Shown: positions 8,528-17,429, numbered from the stretch's first letter. The stretch is 64,000 nt of DNA from Streptomyces sp. WAC 01529 (GCF_003945545.1 NZ_CP029617.1:4351001-4415000), one strand, 5' to 3'. Notes: generated from the sequence alone by a model not told the origin. Translations and numbers: made by a program.

Positions 8528-9337
8528 TCAGGAGGCGGCTTCCGTCGCTTCCTGGCCCCGGGCCTCGGGCAGCAGGCCGAGCCGCGCGTCGCGGGCGACC
8601 TCCGCCTCGCGGCGGAAGAGCCGGAACCACATGAAGACGACGAAGCCCGCGAAGACGAACCACTCGCCGGTGTAGCCGAGGTTCTGGAAGGCCTTGAGAT
8701 CCAGGCCGGTGTTGCTCGGCGCGCTCGCCGGGACGGCCTTCATGCCGGAGTCGCCCTTGTCGAGGGTGATCCAGGCGTCGTACACGTCGTCGCGTACGAG
8801 ATTGACCAGCGAGGCCGAGCTGATCGCGCCCAGCTGGCCCCGGGGGAGCCCGCCGGCGGCGCTCACCCCGTTGGAACCGGGGCTCTCGGAGGCCTGGAGG
8901 GCGCCCTTGACGGTGACCTCACCCTTCGGGGCGGCTGGGGCCTTGGCGGCGCTCGCCTCGCCGGGGAGCCAGCCGCGCACCACGGGCAGCGACTTGCCGC
9001 CGTCGGTGCGCAGCAGGGTCAGCACGTAGAAGCCGCGCTTGCCGTCCAACTCCCGGTCGGGTACGAGGAGTTGCTCGCCGTACCGCCCGGTGGCCGTGGC
9101 CTGCTCGCCGGAGGTCTCCTTGTCGACGGGCAGCAGCGCGTCGAGGGGCCGGGCCTCGGCCTTACGACCGTGCGCGCCGCGCTGCGCCGCGGCCTGCTCC
9201 TTGGCGGACTCGTGGTCCTGCACGCGGTCCTCGAAGCGGCCGAGCTGCCAGGACCCCATGAAAATGCAGAAGGGGATGGCCAGCACGACGAAGACGTTGA
9301 TCCCCCACCAGCGGGGCGTCAGCAGAAACCGGTACAC
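8528..9337 (-). CDS. SURF1 family cytochrome oxidase biogenesis protein
   Basis: About 269 residues. The N-terminus YRFLLTPRWWGINVFVVL followed by GSWQLGRFEDR is the SURF1 hallmark, with a first membrane helix at the N-terminus and a second near the C-terminus (GEWFVFAGFVVFMWFRLFRRE). SURF1 proteins assist insertion of heme a into cytochrome c oxidase. The start is uncertain: the GTG at 9337 begins the conserved part, but GGGAGG lies only 1 nt upstream. The frame stays open into the repeat region. It converges with the anti-sigma gene with a 19-nt gap. Confidence 0.85.
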   Translation of the reverse strand: MYRFLLTPRWWGINVFVVLAIPFCIFMGSWQLGRFEDRVQDHESAKEQAAAQRGAHGRKAEARPLDALLPVDKETSGEQATATGRYGEQLLVPDRELDGKRGFYVLTLLRTDGGKSLPVVRGWLPGEASAAKAPAAPKGEVTVKGALQASESPGSNGVSAAGGLPRGQLGAISSASLVNLVRDDVYDAWITLDKGDSGMKAVPASAPSNTGLDLKAFQNLGYTGEWFVFAGFVVFMWFRLFRREAEVARDARLGLLPEARGQEATEAAS

Positions 9338-9944
9338 ACCTCCCACGGTACGGGGCCCCTGCGGGGTGCCGGGCCGTGGGGTATCCCTCGCCCCGCCTCC
9401 CGCCAAGCGCGCGGAACCGACGTCACCCCCGCTCGGAGCGGTGGCTGGCCCCCGTCTCGTCCACCCAGCTGGTCCCCACGTCTCATCCCAGCCACGCGCC
9501 CGTTTACCCGGCACCAAGCGGTGACGGGCGGTGGCCGCACCTTCCCCGGCGCCCCCAGGCCGGCCGCACCGAACCGGCCGCCACGACCCAGTTCTCCCAC
9601 CCACCCACCCGTTTACCCCGCACCAAGCGGTGACCGACCGCCCCCGGCCCCTGACCGGCCACACCCAGCCCCGCCTGCCGCGAGCCTTTCCCCGGCACCC
9701 CAGCATCCAGCCCCCTGCCCCGCCCCTCGGTGCGGGGTGAACGGGTGGGTGGGGAAGGACCCGCCGCGAAGCGGCGGTATGGCCTGCGCCGTAGGCGCGA
9801 GGCGCGCAAGCCCGCCCAGCGCAGGCGCAAGCCCCAGCCCCCAGGCCCTAGTCCGCCGCCCACCGCAGGCGCGGCGCACCGCACCCCACCTCAGCCCGCC
9901 GCAGGCGCGGCGCACAACCCCGCCCCGCCCGCCGCAGGCGAACC
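9338..9944. repeat. Gene-free repeat block between SURF1 and S9 peptidase genes
   Basis: About 600 nt without a convincing gene; long open frames on both strands are Pro/Arg-rich artefacts of GC bias. It contains a 27-nt direct repeat (9499-9525 and 9608-9634, one mismatch; core GTTTACC and GCACCAAGCGGTGAC). A third, inverted copy lies at 9727-9752 and matches 9601-9626 at 24 of 26 positions. A perfect 7-bp hairpin with a GAA loop is at 9761-9777, a 5-bp GCGCC/GGCGC hairpin at 9786-9798, and the string CCGCAGGCG recurs three times at 9863-9940. Confidence 0.7.
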
Positions 9945-11792
9945 TCACGCCACCCGGGGCGCCCCCGTCAGATGCCGGGAGGCGAAGTCCAGCTCAAGGG
10001 CGACCTGTTTGATCCGCTCGTCCACGACGAGCGACCCGTGCCCGGCGTCGTACCGGTACACCTCATGTACCGCGCCCCGCGCGACCAGCCGGTCCACGTA
10101 GTTGTCGATCTGGCGGATCGGGCAGCGCGGGTCGTTGACGCCCGCCGAGATGTAGACGGGGGCCTTGACCTGGTCCACGTACGTCAGAGGGGACGACGCG
10201 GCGAAGCGCTCGGGGACCTCCTCCGGCGTGCCGCCCAGCAGCGTGCGGTCCATCGCCTTGAGAGCCTCCATCTCGTCGTGGTACGCCGTCACGTAGTCCG
10301 CGACGGGCACCGCCGCCAGCCCCACCGCCCACGCATCGGGCTGCGTGCCGAGGCCGAGCAGAGTCAGGTACCCGCCCCAGGAGCCGCCCGAGAGGACCAG
10401 GCGGTCGGGGTCGGCGAGACCCGAGGTGACCGCCCACTCGCGGACCGCCGCGATGTCCTCCAGCTCGATGAGGCCCACCCGGTGCTTGAGCGCGTCCGTC
10501 CACTCCCGGCCGTACCCCGTGGAGCCGCGGTAGTTGACCCGCACCACCGCGTACCCATGGTCGACCCAGGCCGCCGGGCCCGCCGCGAAGGAGTCGCTGT
10601 CGTGCCAGGTGGGCCCGCCGTGCACCTCGAAGACCGTGGGGAGCGGACCGGTGGCGCCCGCGGGCCTCTGCACGAGGGCGTGGATACGGCCGCCGGGGCC
10701 CTCCACCCACACGTCCTCCACCGGCACGGACCTCGGCGCCTTCATGCCGGGCGGATCCAGGACCACGCCACCCGAGGTGGACCGCACCACCGGCGGCTCG
10801 GCCGCCGAGGACCACATGTACTCCACGGAACCGTCGGGCCGCGCCGTGGCACCCGAGACCGAGCCCGCGGGCGTCTCGATGCGCACCAGCTCCCGCGAGG
10901 CCAGGTCGTAGCGGAACAGCTCGCCCCGCGCCTCGAAGCCGTGCGCGATCAGCAGCGCGGAGCCGTCCGGATACCACTCGGCGCTCACATCACCCGGCAG
11001 CCCGAGCGCGAGGTCGCTCTCCTCGCCGGACGCGACGTCCCACAGCATCGGCTCCCAGCGGCCCCGGCGCTGGTGCCCGACGAGCAGGCGCGTGTCCCCG
11101 TGGACCGGCGCGAAGCCGAGGACCTCCAGGCCCAGCTCGACCGTGCCGCCCTTGGTGTCGTCCAGCTCGGCGACCGTGGAGCCGTCCGTCCTGATCACGC
11201 GGAGCGCGGAGTGCATCGCGTCGCCGTGCTCCGTGTGCTCCACGGCGATCAGCGTGCCGTCGTGGGAGAGGTCGCCGACGCCCGCCGACTCGCGGTGGCG
11301 GTACACCTCGACGGGCCCCGCGTCCGGGCCGCCGGGACCATCCGGGCGTACGACGTGGATCGTCGAGCCGTCCTCGTCCGTGGAGCGTCCGACGACCACC
11401 GTCCGGCCGTCCCTGCCGAGCGCGAGGCCCGCGGGATAGGAACCCTCAAGGCCAGGCACCGCGGGCTCGTCGGGCCCCCCGGCGAAGGGCTGGCGCAGCC
11501 ACACGCCGAACTCGTCGCCGTCCTTGTCGTTGAACCACCAGATCCACTCGCCGTCGGGCGAGAGCACGCCGTCCGTCGTGCCGTTCGGCCGGTCGGTGAC
11601 CTGGCGCTGGGTGCCCGTCGTCCTGTCCCACGCGTACAGCTCGTACGTCCCCGTCGCGTTCGACACGAACAGGGAGCGCTGCGGCGCGTCCTCCGCCCAG
11701 TCCGGCAGCGACACCCGTGGTGCCCTGAACCGCTTCTCCCAGTCCGGCATGGACTTCGACCCCGTGGCCTTCTCTGCACCCGTCTCGCTCAT
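9945..11792 (-). CDS. S9 family peptidase (prolyl oligopeptidase/acylaminoacyl peptidase type)
   Basis: 615 residues from the ATG at 11792; an ATG 9 nt upstream (11801) is the alternative. The N-terminal two thirds form a beta-propeller of TolB/WD-like repeats (YELYAWDRTTGTQRQVTDRPNG, VLSPDGEWIWWFNDKDGDEFG). The C-terminal alpha/beta hydrolase domain carries Ser471 in GGSWGGY, an Asp in AGVNDPRCP and a His in DAGHGSLV, the complete triad. It has no signal peptide, so it is probably a cytoplasmic oligopeptidase. It is divergent from the methyltransferase gene, with about 70 nt between. Confidence 0.92.
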   Translation of the reverse strand: MSETGAEKATGSKSMPDWEKRFRAPRVSLPDWAEDAPQRSLFVSNATGTYELYAWDRTTGTQRQVTDRPNGTTDGVLSPDGEWIWWFNDKDGDEFGVWLRQPFAGGPDEPAVPGLEGSYPAGLALGRDGRTVVVGRSTDEDGSTIHVVRPDGPGGPDAGPVEVYRHRESAGVGDLSHDGTLIAVEHTEHGDAMHSALRVIRTDGSTVAELDDTKGGTVELGLEVLGFAPVHGDTRLLVGHQRRGRWEPMLWDVASGEESDLALGLPGDVSAEWYPDGSALLIAHGFEARGELFRYDLASRELVRIETPAGSVSGATARPDGSVEYMWSSAAEPPVVRSTSGGVVLDPPGMKAPRSVPVEDVWVEGPGGRIHALVQRPAGATGPLPTVFEVHGGPTWHDSDSFAAGPAAWVDHGYAVVRVNYRGSTGYGREWTDALKHRVGLIELEDIAAVREWAVTSGLADPDRLVLSGGSWGGYLTLLGLGTQPDAWAVGLAAVPVADYVTAYHDEMEALKAMDRTLLGGTPEEVPERFAASSPLTYVDQVKAPVYISAGVNDPRCPIRQIDNYVDRLVARGAVHEVYRYDAGHGSLVVDERIKQVALELDFASRHLTGAPRVA

Positions 11793-11864
11793 GCCCCCCA
11801 TAGTGCCCGCACCCGCCGACAATTCGCTGGCGAGGTTCCCCACCCTGTGGATAACTTTCCGCAC

Positions 11865-12689
11865 ATGTACTCCCCGACCCCCGCGGACTGGCGCGAGACC
11901 AACCGGAAACGCTGGGACGAACGCGTACCGATCCACCTGGCCAGCGACTTCTACGACGTTGCCGCCTTCCGCGCCGGCGAGGACGCCCTGCGCGGCTTCG
12001 AGCGCGCGGAAGTGGGTGACGTACGCGGAAGGTCGCTGCTGCACCTCCAGTGCCACATCGGCCTCGACACCCTGTCCTGGGCGCGGCACGGCGCCTCCCG
12101 CGTGGTCGGCCTCGACTTCTCCGAGCCCGCCGTCGACGCGGCCCGGGAGTTCGCCGCCGAGCTGGGCCTCGGCCAGGAGCGCGCCACCTTCGTCGCCGCC
12201 GACGTGTACGACGCGGCGCAGGCGGTCCCCGACAGTGCGTACGACATCGTCTACACCGGAGTGGGCGCGCTCTGCTGGCTCCCCGACATCCAGCGGTGGG
12301 CCGAGACCGCCGCCTCCCTCGTCGCCCCCGGCGGCTTCCTCTACCTCGCCGAGTTCCACCCCCTCGCCGACATCCTGGACGACGCCACGGGCTCCCGCCT
12401 GGAGCACGACTACTTCGCGCGCGAGGCCTGGGTGGAGGAGGACCCCGCCGGGTACGTGGACACGACGACGCCGACCGTCCACAACCGCTCCGTCGAGTGG
12501 CAGCACCCCATCGGGGAGGTCGTCTCCGCGCTCGCCGCGGCGGGCCTGCGCATCGAATTCCTGCACGAGCACGACATGACGCTCTTCCCGCGCTTCGGCG
12601 CGCTGGAGATCCGCGACGGCGCCTACCGCTTCCCCAAGGACCGTCCCCGCGTCCCGCTCATGTACTCACTGAAGGCGAGCAAGCCCTGA
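11865..12689 (+). CDS. Class I SAM-dependent methyltransferase
   Basis: 274 residues. SAM-binding motif I is LLHLQCHIGLDTLSWARHGA, followed by VVGLDFSEPAVDAAREFA (acidic loop) and a post-I segment ATFVAADVYDA. The N-terminus YSPTPADWRETNRKRWDERVPIHLASDFYDV is typical of a common actinobacterial small-molecule methyltransferase family. The substrate is unknown. There is no clear ribosome site before the ATG, so it may be leaderless. It converges with the acetyltransferase gene. Confidence 0.88.
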   Translation: MYSPTPADWRETNRKRWDERVPIHLASDFYDVAAFRAGEDALRGFERAEVGDVRGRSLLHLQCHIGLDTLSWARHGASRVVGLDFSEPAVDAAREFAAELGLGQERATFVAADVYDAAQAVPDSAYDIVYTGVGALCWLPDIQRWAETAASLVAPGGFLYLAEFHPLADILDDATGSRLEHDYFAREAWVEEDPAGYVDTTTPTVHNRSVEWQHPIGEVVSALAAAGLRIEFLHEHDMTLFPRFGALEIRDGAYRFPKDRPRVPLMYSLKASKP

Positions 12690-12702
12690 CGCCCCCCAAA
12701 GC

Positions 12703-13236
12703 TCAGGGCAAGGGCGCGGGCGCCCGCAGCCACCCCTCGCGCCCGGGGTCGAACTCCCCCAGCTTCGCCCACTCCCAGGCCCGCAGCACCTCCCGCCCCT
12801 GATCGTCGTCCCGCTTGATGACGGCGACGACGGCATCGGTGGTGTGCCGGGCCAGGAGCAGCGTCCGCAGCCGGGTGGCGACGCCCTTCCCGCGGTGGGC
12901 GGGCGCCACCATCAGCTCGCTCAGCAGGAAGACCCGGCCCGAGGCGGTCTGCTCCTCGACATCGGCGGGCAGGATGCCCCGGAACCCCTCCCACCACTCG
13001 CCGGTGGGCGCGGCGCGATGCCCGTAGAGGGCGCCGACAAGGCCCCCCGAGTCGGCGACGACCATGTCGAAGTCGGGCTGCTGCACATCGCGTTCGAAGC
13101 GCCGCAGGAAGCCCTGCCGGTCGCTGTACTCGGCGCCCGCCACACCCCGATAGGCCTCTACGTAGAGGTTGGCCACGGACTCCCGCTGCTGCTCCGCCTG
13201 CCAACGGCTCAGCCGCCGCAAGAACACCTCTGCCAT
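12703..13236 (-). CDS. GNAT family N-acetyltransferase
   Basis: 177 residues; ATG with GGGAGG at 5 nt. The acetyl-CoA binding motif A is VFLLSELMVAPAHRGKGVATRLRTLLL, followed by an AVVAVIKRDDDQGREVLRAWEWAKLG motif-B region. The N-terminal half (SRWQAEQQRESVANLYVEAYRGV) fits the family of about 170-200 residue GNATs in streptomycetes. The acceptor is unknown. It lies tail to tail with the methyltransferase gene and upstream of the two-component cluster in reverse orientation. Confidence 0.88.
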   Translation of the reverse strand: MAEVFLRRLSRWQAEQQRESVANLYVEAYRGVAGAEYSDRQGFLRRFERDVQQPDFDMVVADSGGLVGALYGHRAAPTGEWWEGFRGILPADVEEQTASGRVFLLSELMVAPAHRGKGVATRLRTLLLARHTTDAVVAVIKRDDDQGREVLRAWEWAKLGEFDPGREGWLRAPAPLP

Positions 13237-13358
13237 GCACGCCTCCCGCCCCGCCCCCCTCAGAGGACGACTCCCCCCGCTTCCCGGACTCCGCATGGTG
13301 GCAGCACCGAACGCCCAGCGGAACGGTGCGTCGGGGATCAGCGTGTCGGAGCCGGCGA

Positions 13359-13916
13359 TCAGCGCGCCGGATAGGCGTTGCCCGTCCCGTCGCAGCGCAG
13401 ATCCCACGTGGCGGCCCTGTCCGCGCCGTCGATCTCCGGCTCGTGTACGCGTACCAGGACATCGGCCGGGGCCTTCCCGCCGGGGATCCCGTCGGCGTTG
13501 GCGACGGTACAGGCCAGCTGGCTCACCGCGGTGTGCTCCAACTGCGCGACGGCGACCGGCAGATGAAGGTCGACGGCGCCCCGGCCGGGCAGCGCGGTCA
13601 CCCGGCCGCGCAGCTCCTGAGGGACGAGGGTGGCGAGGCCGCGCTCGCGCTCGGCGGCGGTGGGCCCCGCGAGGAGCAGGTCGACGGCCTGCTGCGGCCC
13701 GACCGGGGTGTCCGACCTGCGGGACACGAACTGCATGCCCCAGGGGCCGAGGAAGTCCAGCCGGGCGTCGTACGCGCGCGTGCCGGGCCGCACCGCGCCG
13801 GTCGCCGCCGCACCCGCGGAGACGGGCCCGGTGGTGGAGATCCCGCACCCGGCGACGGCGGACAGCGGGGTGAGCAGCAAGGCGGCGACGGCGACGACGT
13901 GAAGCGGCCTTTTCAC
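13359..13916 (-). CDS. Lipoprotein of a two-component system operon
   Basis: 185 residues from a GTG that overlaps the kinase stop (GTGA). The signal peptide KRPLHVVAVAALLLTPLSAVAGC ends in a lipobox (VAGC, Cys24), so the mature protein is lipid-anchored outside the membrane. The mature part resembles a GerMN-like domain: LDFLGPWGMQFVSRRSDTPVGPQQAVDLLLAGPTAAER and a following beta-rich region. In AfsQ and Cse systems of Streptomyces a lipoprotein encoded with the kinase modulates signalling; a sensor-accessory role is inferred from that arrangement. Confidence 0.82.
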   Translation of the reverse strand: MKRPLHVVAVAALLLTPLSAVAGCGISTTGPVSAGAAATGAVRPGTRAYDARLDFLGPWGMQFVSRRSDTPVGPQQAVDLLLAGPTAAERERGLATLVPQELRGRVTALPGRGAVDLHLPVAVAQLEHTAVSQLACTVANADGIPGGKAPADVLVRVHEPEIDGADRAATWDLRCDGTGNAYPAR

Positions 13917-15460
13917 ACGTCCTCCGTGGCGGCCCGGGAGGCCTGGCGCAGCGGCACGGTCAGCGTGAACACCGCGCCGCCCTCCGGCGAGTTGGCGGCA
14001 TCGAGCGTGCCGTGATGCAGGCGTACGTTCTCCAGGGTGATCGCAAGCCCGAGGCCGCTGCCGTCGGAGCGGGCGCGGGCCGCGTCGGCCTTGTAGAAGC
14101 GGTCGAAGACATGGGGCAGGACGTCGGCGGGGATGCCGGGCCCCTGATCGGCGACCTCGACGACGAGACCGCCCTCGCCCCCGTACAGCCCTTCCTCGGC
14201 GTACGCGCGCACCACGACGGGCTCCCCGCCGTGCCGCAGCGCGTTGCCGACGAGGTTGGCGACGATCACGTCGAAGCGGCGCGGGTCGAGCGAGGCCCGT
14301 AGCCCCTCGGGGAGTTCGGCGGTGACGCGCCCCTGCCAGCCGCGCAGCTGAAGGGTCTTGCGGATCGCCTCGGCGACGTCGATGCCGTCGAGATGGAGGG
14401 CAGCGGCGCCCGCGTCGAAGCGGGAGATCTCCATCAAGTCCTCGACCATGCGCGCGAGTTTGCGGGTCTCGCCGCTGATGAGGCGCACCGCGTCGGCCGT
14501 CTCCGGAGGCAGCTCCCCGGAGTTCGCGTCCTCGTCGAGCACCTCGGTGACGGCGGTCATCGCGGCCAGCGGCGTCCGCAGCTCGTGCGAGACGTCGGCG
14601 GCGAAGCGGCGGGCGTTCGCCTCCATGCGGCGCAGCTCGGCGTCGTCCTTCTCCAGGGCGCCCGCCATGGAGTTGAACGTGCGGCTCAGATCGGCGAGTT
14701 CATCGTTCCCGGAGACGTCCAGTCGGGTGTCGAGCGCTCCGGAGGACAGCTGTTCCGCGGCCGTACGCAGTCTGCGCACCGGTCGCAGGACGCGGCGGGC
14801 GGCGAAGAGCGCGGGCACCACGGCCAGGGCGAGGGCGGGCACGGCACCGGCCTGCGCCGCGGTGACGAGCGCGGCGATGTCGGCCTTCTCGTCCTTGAGG
14901 GAGAAGGTGACGTAGACGGCGAGCCCGGAGGCGGCCTTCCGGTCGCCCGCCTTGGCCCCGTCGCTGAAGTCCAGCGGCAGACCGATCGCAAGCCAGGGCT
15001 CGCCGCCGCGCTCCAGGCGCTGATGGGCGGCCGTGTTCCGCTCCCGGACGGCCCGGCGCAGGCTCCCGGGCACCCGCAAGGTCTCGCCCTCCTTGGCGGT
15101 CACCAGCGGCCCGTCCTCGTACGCGGCCCCCGCCCGCCAGCCGCGGGAGCCGCCCGCGCGGTCGAGCTGGAGGGCCAGATCGCGCAGATTGCGTGAGGTG
15201 GGCGGGAAGGGCACGTCGGGCGCGAGGGAGTCGAGCTGCGCGCGCAGGTCGTGCACGGCGGAGTCCTGTGTGCGGTCCAGGATGGCGGCGCGGGCCTCGC
15301 GGAAGGTGAGGGCCGCGGTGATGAGGGCGCTGATCGCGGAGACGACCAGGAAGGCGACGAGCAGCCGGGTACGCAGACCACCACGCGGACGCAGGGCGGC
15401 CAGCCCGCGCCTCTCGGGACCACGCCTCTCGCGACCCGGCCTGTCGTGACCACGCCTCAC
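13913..15460 (-). CDS. Sensor histidine kinase (AfsQ2/CseC-like)
   Basis: 515 residues. GTG at 15460 overlaps the regulator stop by 4 nt. Membrane helix 1 is at about 30-53 and helix 2 at about 205-222, with an extracytoplasmic sensor of about 150 residues between. A HAMP region (RPVRRLRTAAEQLSSGALDTRLDV) follows, then HisKA with His292 in SHELRTPLAAM and the ATPase domain with N box NLVGNALRHG (402-411), G1 DQGPGIP and G2 GSGLGLAI. It is an intact orthodox kinase. The order regulator-kinase-lipoprotein with 4-nt overlaps at both junctions argues for one operon sensing envelope conditions. Confidence 0.93.
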   Translation of the reverse strand: MRRGHDRPGRERRGPERRGLAALRPRGGLRTRLLVAFLVVSAISALITAALTFREARAAILDRTQDSAVHDLRAQLDSLAPDVPFPPTSRNLRDLALQLDRAGGSRGWRAGAAYEDGPLVTAKEGETLRVPGSLRRAVRERNTAAHQRLERGGEPWLAIGLPLDFSDGAKAGDRKAASGLAVYVTFSLKDEKADIAALVTAAQAGAVPALALAVVPALFAARRVLRPVRRLRTAAEQLSSGALDTRLDVSGNDELADLSRTFNSMAGALEKDDAELRRMEANARRFAADVSHELRTPLAAMTAVTEVLDEDANSGELPPETADAVRLISGETRKLARMVEDLMEISRFDAGAAALHLDGIDVAEAIRKTLQLRGWQGRVTAELPEGLRASLDPRRFDVIVANLVGNALRHGGEPVVVRAYAEEGLYGGEGGLVVEVADQGPGIPADVLPHVFDRFYKADAARARSDGSGLGLAITLENVRLHHGTLDAANSPEGGAVFTLTVPLRQASRAATEDV

Positions 15461-16155
15461 AGTGGCCCGAACCGGTAGCCGAACCCCCGCACCGTCTGGA
15501 CGTACACGGGATGGCGGGGGTCGTCCTCGACCTTGCCGCGCAGCCGCATCACACACGCGTCGACCAGCCGCGCGTCACCGTAGAAGCTGTGCTCCCAGAC
15601 CTGTTCGAGGAGTTGCTGGCGGCTGAAGACCTGCCCCGGCGCCCCGCACAGGAAGAGCAGCAGTTTCAACTCGCTGGGAGCCAGGACCACTTCGTGCCCG
15701 CCCTTGAAGACACGCAACGCCACCCGGTCCACGCTCAGCTCCCCGTGGACCTCTGGACCACCGGCCTCGGCGTCCCCGTCCGGGCTCTCCCTCGGTACGA
15801 CGCGTCGCAGCACCGCCCGGATCCGCGCTTCGAGCACCTCACCGCTCGCGGGTTTGACCACGTAGTCGTCGGCGCCCGCCTCCAGGCCCACGACCATGTC
15901 AATGTCGTCGCCGCGCGCGGAGAGGATGATGATCGGGATCTGCCGGGTCTCCCGGATGCGCCGGCACACCTCGAGTCCGCTGATGCCGGGCAGCATCAGG
16001 TCGAGCAGCACGAGATCGGGCCGGAAGCGCTCCAGGGCGAAGAGCCCGGACTCGCCGCTGGCGGCCGCCTCGATCTCGTGCCCGCGCCGGCGCAGCGCCA
16101 GGGTCACCCCCTGTTGCACGGCCGGGTCGTCCTCGATGAGCAGTACGCGAGTCAC
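15457..16155 (-). CDS. OmpR-family response regulator (AfsQ1/CseB-like)
   Basis: 232 residues from a GTG at 16155. The receiver domain has acidic residues ED at 8-9, phosphoacceptor Asp52 (LVLLDLMLPG), the conserved Ser/Thr in ILSAR and Lys in VVKPASGEV. The C-terminal winged helix is complete (LAPSELKLLLFLCGAPGQVFSRQQLLEQVWEHSFYG, ending TVRGFGYRFG). The loop wording GDDIDMVVGLEAGADDYVVKP strongly resembles AfsQ1 and CseB. There is no clear ribosome site at the start; the transcript may be leaderless. Confidence 0.93.
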   Translation of the reverse strand: MTRVLLIEDDPAVQQGVTLALRRRGHEIEAAASGESGLFALERFRPDLVLLDLMLPGISGLEVCRRIRETRQIPIIILSARGDDIDMVVGLEAGADDYVVKPASGEVLEARIRAVLRRVVPRESPDGDAEAGGPEVHGELSVDRVALRVFKGGHEVVLAPSELKLLLFLCGAPGQVFSRQQLLEQVWEHSFYGDARLVDACVMRLRGKVEDDPRHPVYVQTVRGFGYRFGPL

Positions 16156-16223
16156 GTACGAGAGGCTACGTCCGCTTTGTGAGGAAACGGTGACAGCGTG
16201 ACAGCGCGCCCGTGCCGTCGCCG

Positions 16224-16730
16224 CTAGACGAACGTCACCGCGCGCGAGGCGGTGGCGTGCCGGGTCAGCTTGAGGCCGGGCAGGCTCACGGACGTCAGTG
16301 TCACGTCCGCCTCGGCCTTGCCGTTCTTCGGCCACTGCCCGCTGAAGGTGCGCTTCCAGGGGCGGACCGTGGCGCTCCCGTCGCACTTCAGGGCGACGGT
16401 GCGGGTCTGGGCGGTGACGGTCGAGAGCTCTTTGGGAACGGGCGCGGCGGAGACGCCGAGGCCGGTGAAGAGCTGCTTCATCGCCTGGGTCTCGGACGCG
16501 GTCGGCGTACGGTCGCGCCGGGTCCGGAGCGTGACCATCAGCTGTGCGTCGCCCCGCACGCCCCGGCACGTATAGGTACCGGAGACGGTCGCGACCGAGG
16601 GGTCCTCGCCGAGCCGGGCGGTGCCGTCCAGCGTCACCTCGGGGCGTTCGGCGGCGGTCGCCGCCATGGGAGCGAGGGCCGAGACGGCGGCCACCGCCGC
16701 CGTGAGTCCCGCTTTCACGATTCGCTGCAT
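16224..16730 (-). CDS. Small secreted protein
   Basis: 168 residues; ATG with GGAAGG at 6 nt. A clear Sec signal peptide (QRIVKAGLTAAVAAVSALAPMAATAA) is cut near residue 28. The mature part is beta-rich with two Cys (YTCRGVRGDAQ and ALKCDGSATVRPW) that could form a disulfide. I recognise no catalytic motif; it looks like a small immunoglobulin-like or DUF-type secreted domain. It stands between the two-component operon and the rodlin gene, and a strong terminator separates it from the latter. Confidence 0.75.
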   Translation of the reverse strand: MQRIVKAGLTAAVAAVSALAPMAATAAERPEVTLDGTARLGEDPSVATVSGTYTCRGVRGDAQLMVTLRTRRDRTPTASETQAMKQLFTGLGVSAAPVPKELSTVTAQTRTVALKCDGSATVRPWKRTFSGQWPKNGKAEADVTLTSVSLPGLKLTRHATASRAVTFV

Positions 16731-16758
16731 CAGAGGCCTTCCGGAGCCGTTCGAGCCG

Positions 16759-16790
16759 CAGGGGCCGGCCGGTGTTCCGGCCGGCCCCTG
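16759..16790 (-). terminator. Strong hairpin terminator downstream of rodlin gene
   Basis: A perfect 14-bp GC-rich inverted repeat with a TGTT loop, without a long T-run, lies just past the stop of the rodlin gene on the minus strand. Streptomyces terminators often lack the T-run. Confidence 0.75.
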
Positions 16791-16803
16791 TCGGAACTCA
16801 GGT

Positions 16804-17211
16804 TCAGTTGTTGGCGACACCGTTGGCCGAGAGGACCGGGATGTCGGACAGGATGTGCGACAGCGGCTCGTCGCCCTTCGCCTGGGTCGAGTTCTCGACA
16901 CACTGCTGCATCTGCGGCGCGGAGAGGATCGGGATGTCCTGGATGCCGACGTTGACCAGGGCGACGATGTTCTGGATGTTGGCCTTGACCGGGAGGCCGA
17001 CGCAGAGCTTGTTCAGCGAGCCCTGGGCCAGGGACATCTGCGGGCTCATCCGGCCGTTGGTGGCGGAGTTGCCGAACGACTGCTTGGCGCCGTTACCGCT
17101 CTGGGATTCGGTGCTGGAGTCATTTCCGGTGGCCATGGCCTGCGGGACCATGGCGGCGGACATTCCGGCGGTGGTCAGGGCGATGGCGGCCGTTGCGAGC
17201 AGCTTCTTCAT
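16804..17211 (-). CDS. rdl: Rodlin family protein (RdlA/RdlB-like)
   Basis: 135 residues with a Sec signal peptide cut after about residue 28. The mature sequence keeps the rodlin signature: GNDSSTESQSGNGAKQSFGN, MSPQMSLAQGSLNKLC, NIQNIVALVNVGIQDIPIL and the tail TQAKGDEPLSHILSDIPVLSANG. Rodlins assemble with chaplins into the paired rodlets on aerial hyphae and spores. The two conserved Cys are kept. It is one of three paralogues within 2 kb. A BldN-like promoter lies about 50 nt upstream. Compared with the other two copies it has QMQQCVE in place of QTQQCTE. Confidence 0.95.
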   Translation of the reverse strand: MKKLLATAAIALTTAGMSAAMVPQAMATGNDSSTESQSGNGAKQSFGNSATNGRMSPQMSLAQGSLNKLCVGLPVKANIQNIVALVNVGIQDIPILSAPQMQQCVENSTQAKGDEPLSHILSDIPVLSANGVANN

Positions 17212-17260
17212 GGTGAGGGGTTCCCTTCGAGTGAGGCTCCACTCCGGAGCCGCATGGTCA

Positions 17261-17288
17261 TCAACTCGGCGACAAGGCGCGGGTTTCG
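17261..17288 (-). promoter_or_regulatory. BldN-like promoter of rodlin 1
   Basis: On the minus strand CGAAAC (17288-17283) is followed after 16 nt by AGTTGA (17266-17261), close to the BldN sigma consensus as I recall it (cGTAAC, 16-17 nt, CGTTGA). It lies 50 nt ahead of the start codon. Confidence 0.5.
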
Positions 17289-17429
17289 GCGATTGAGCCA
17301 TTCGGTTGATAAGTGTGCTGAATGCCGGTCGCCGAAGTGACGGTGACGGCTTTCGCTCCAACGGCACCGTTTCGTGCCGCACTTCGCCAGGAACGAAGAC
17401 GGGGACGCCCCCACTCTCACCGAGGAACT

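Noticed and set aside
8513..10012. Plus-strand frame across SURF1 and the repeat block
   Set aside because: Product is Pro/Arg/Thr-rich without domains and antisense to SURF1.
9972..11864. Long plus-strand frame running through the S9 peptidase region into the methyltransferase gene
   Set aside because: The real methyltransferase starts at 11865; the part before is the shadow of the peptidase gene.
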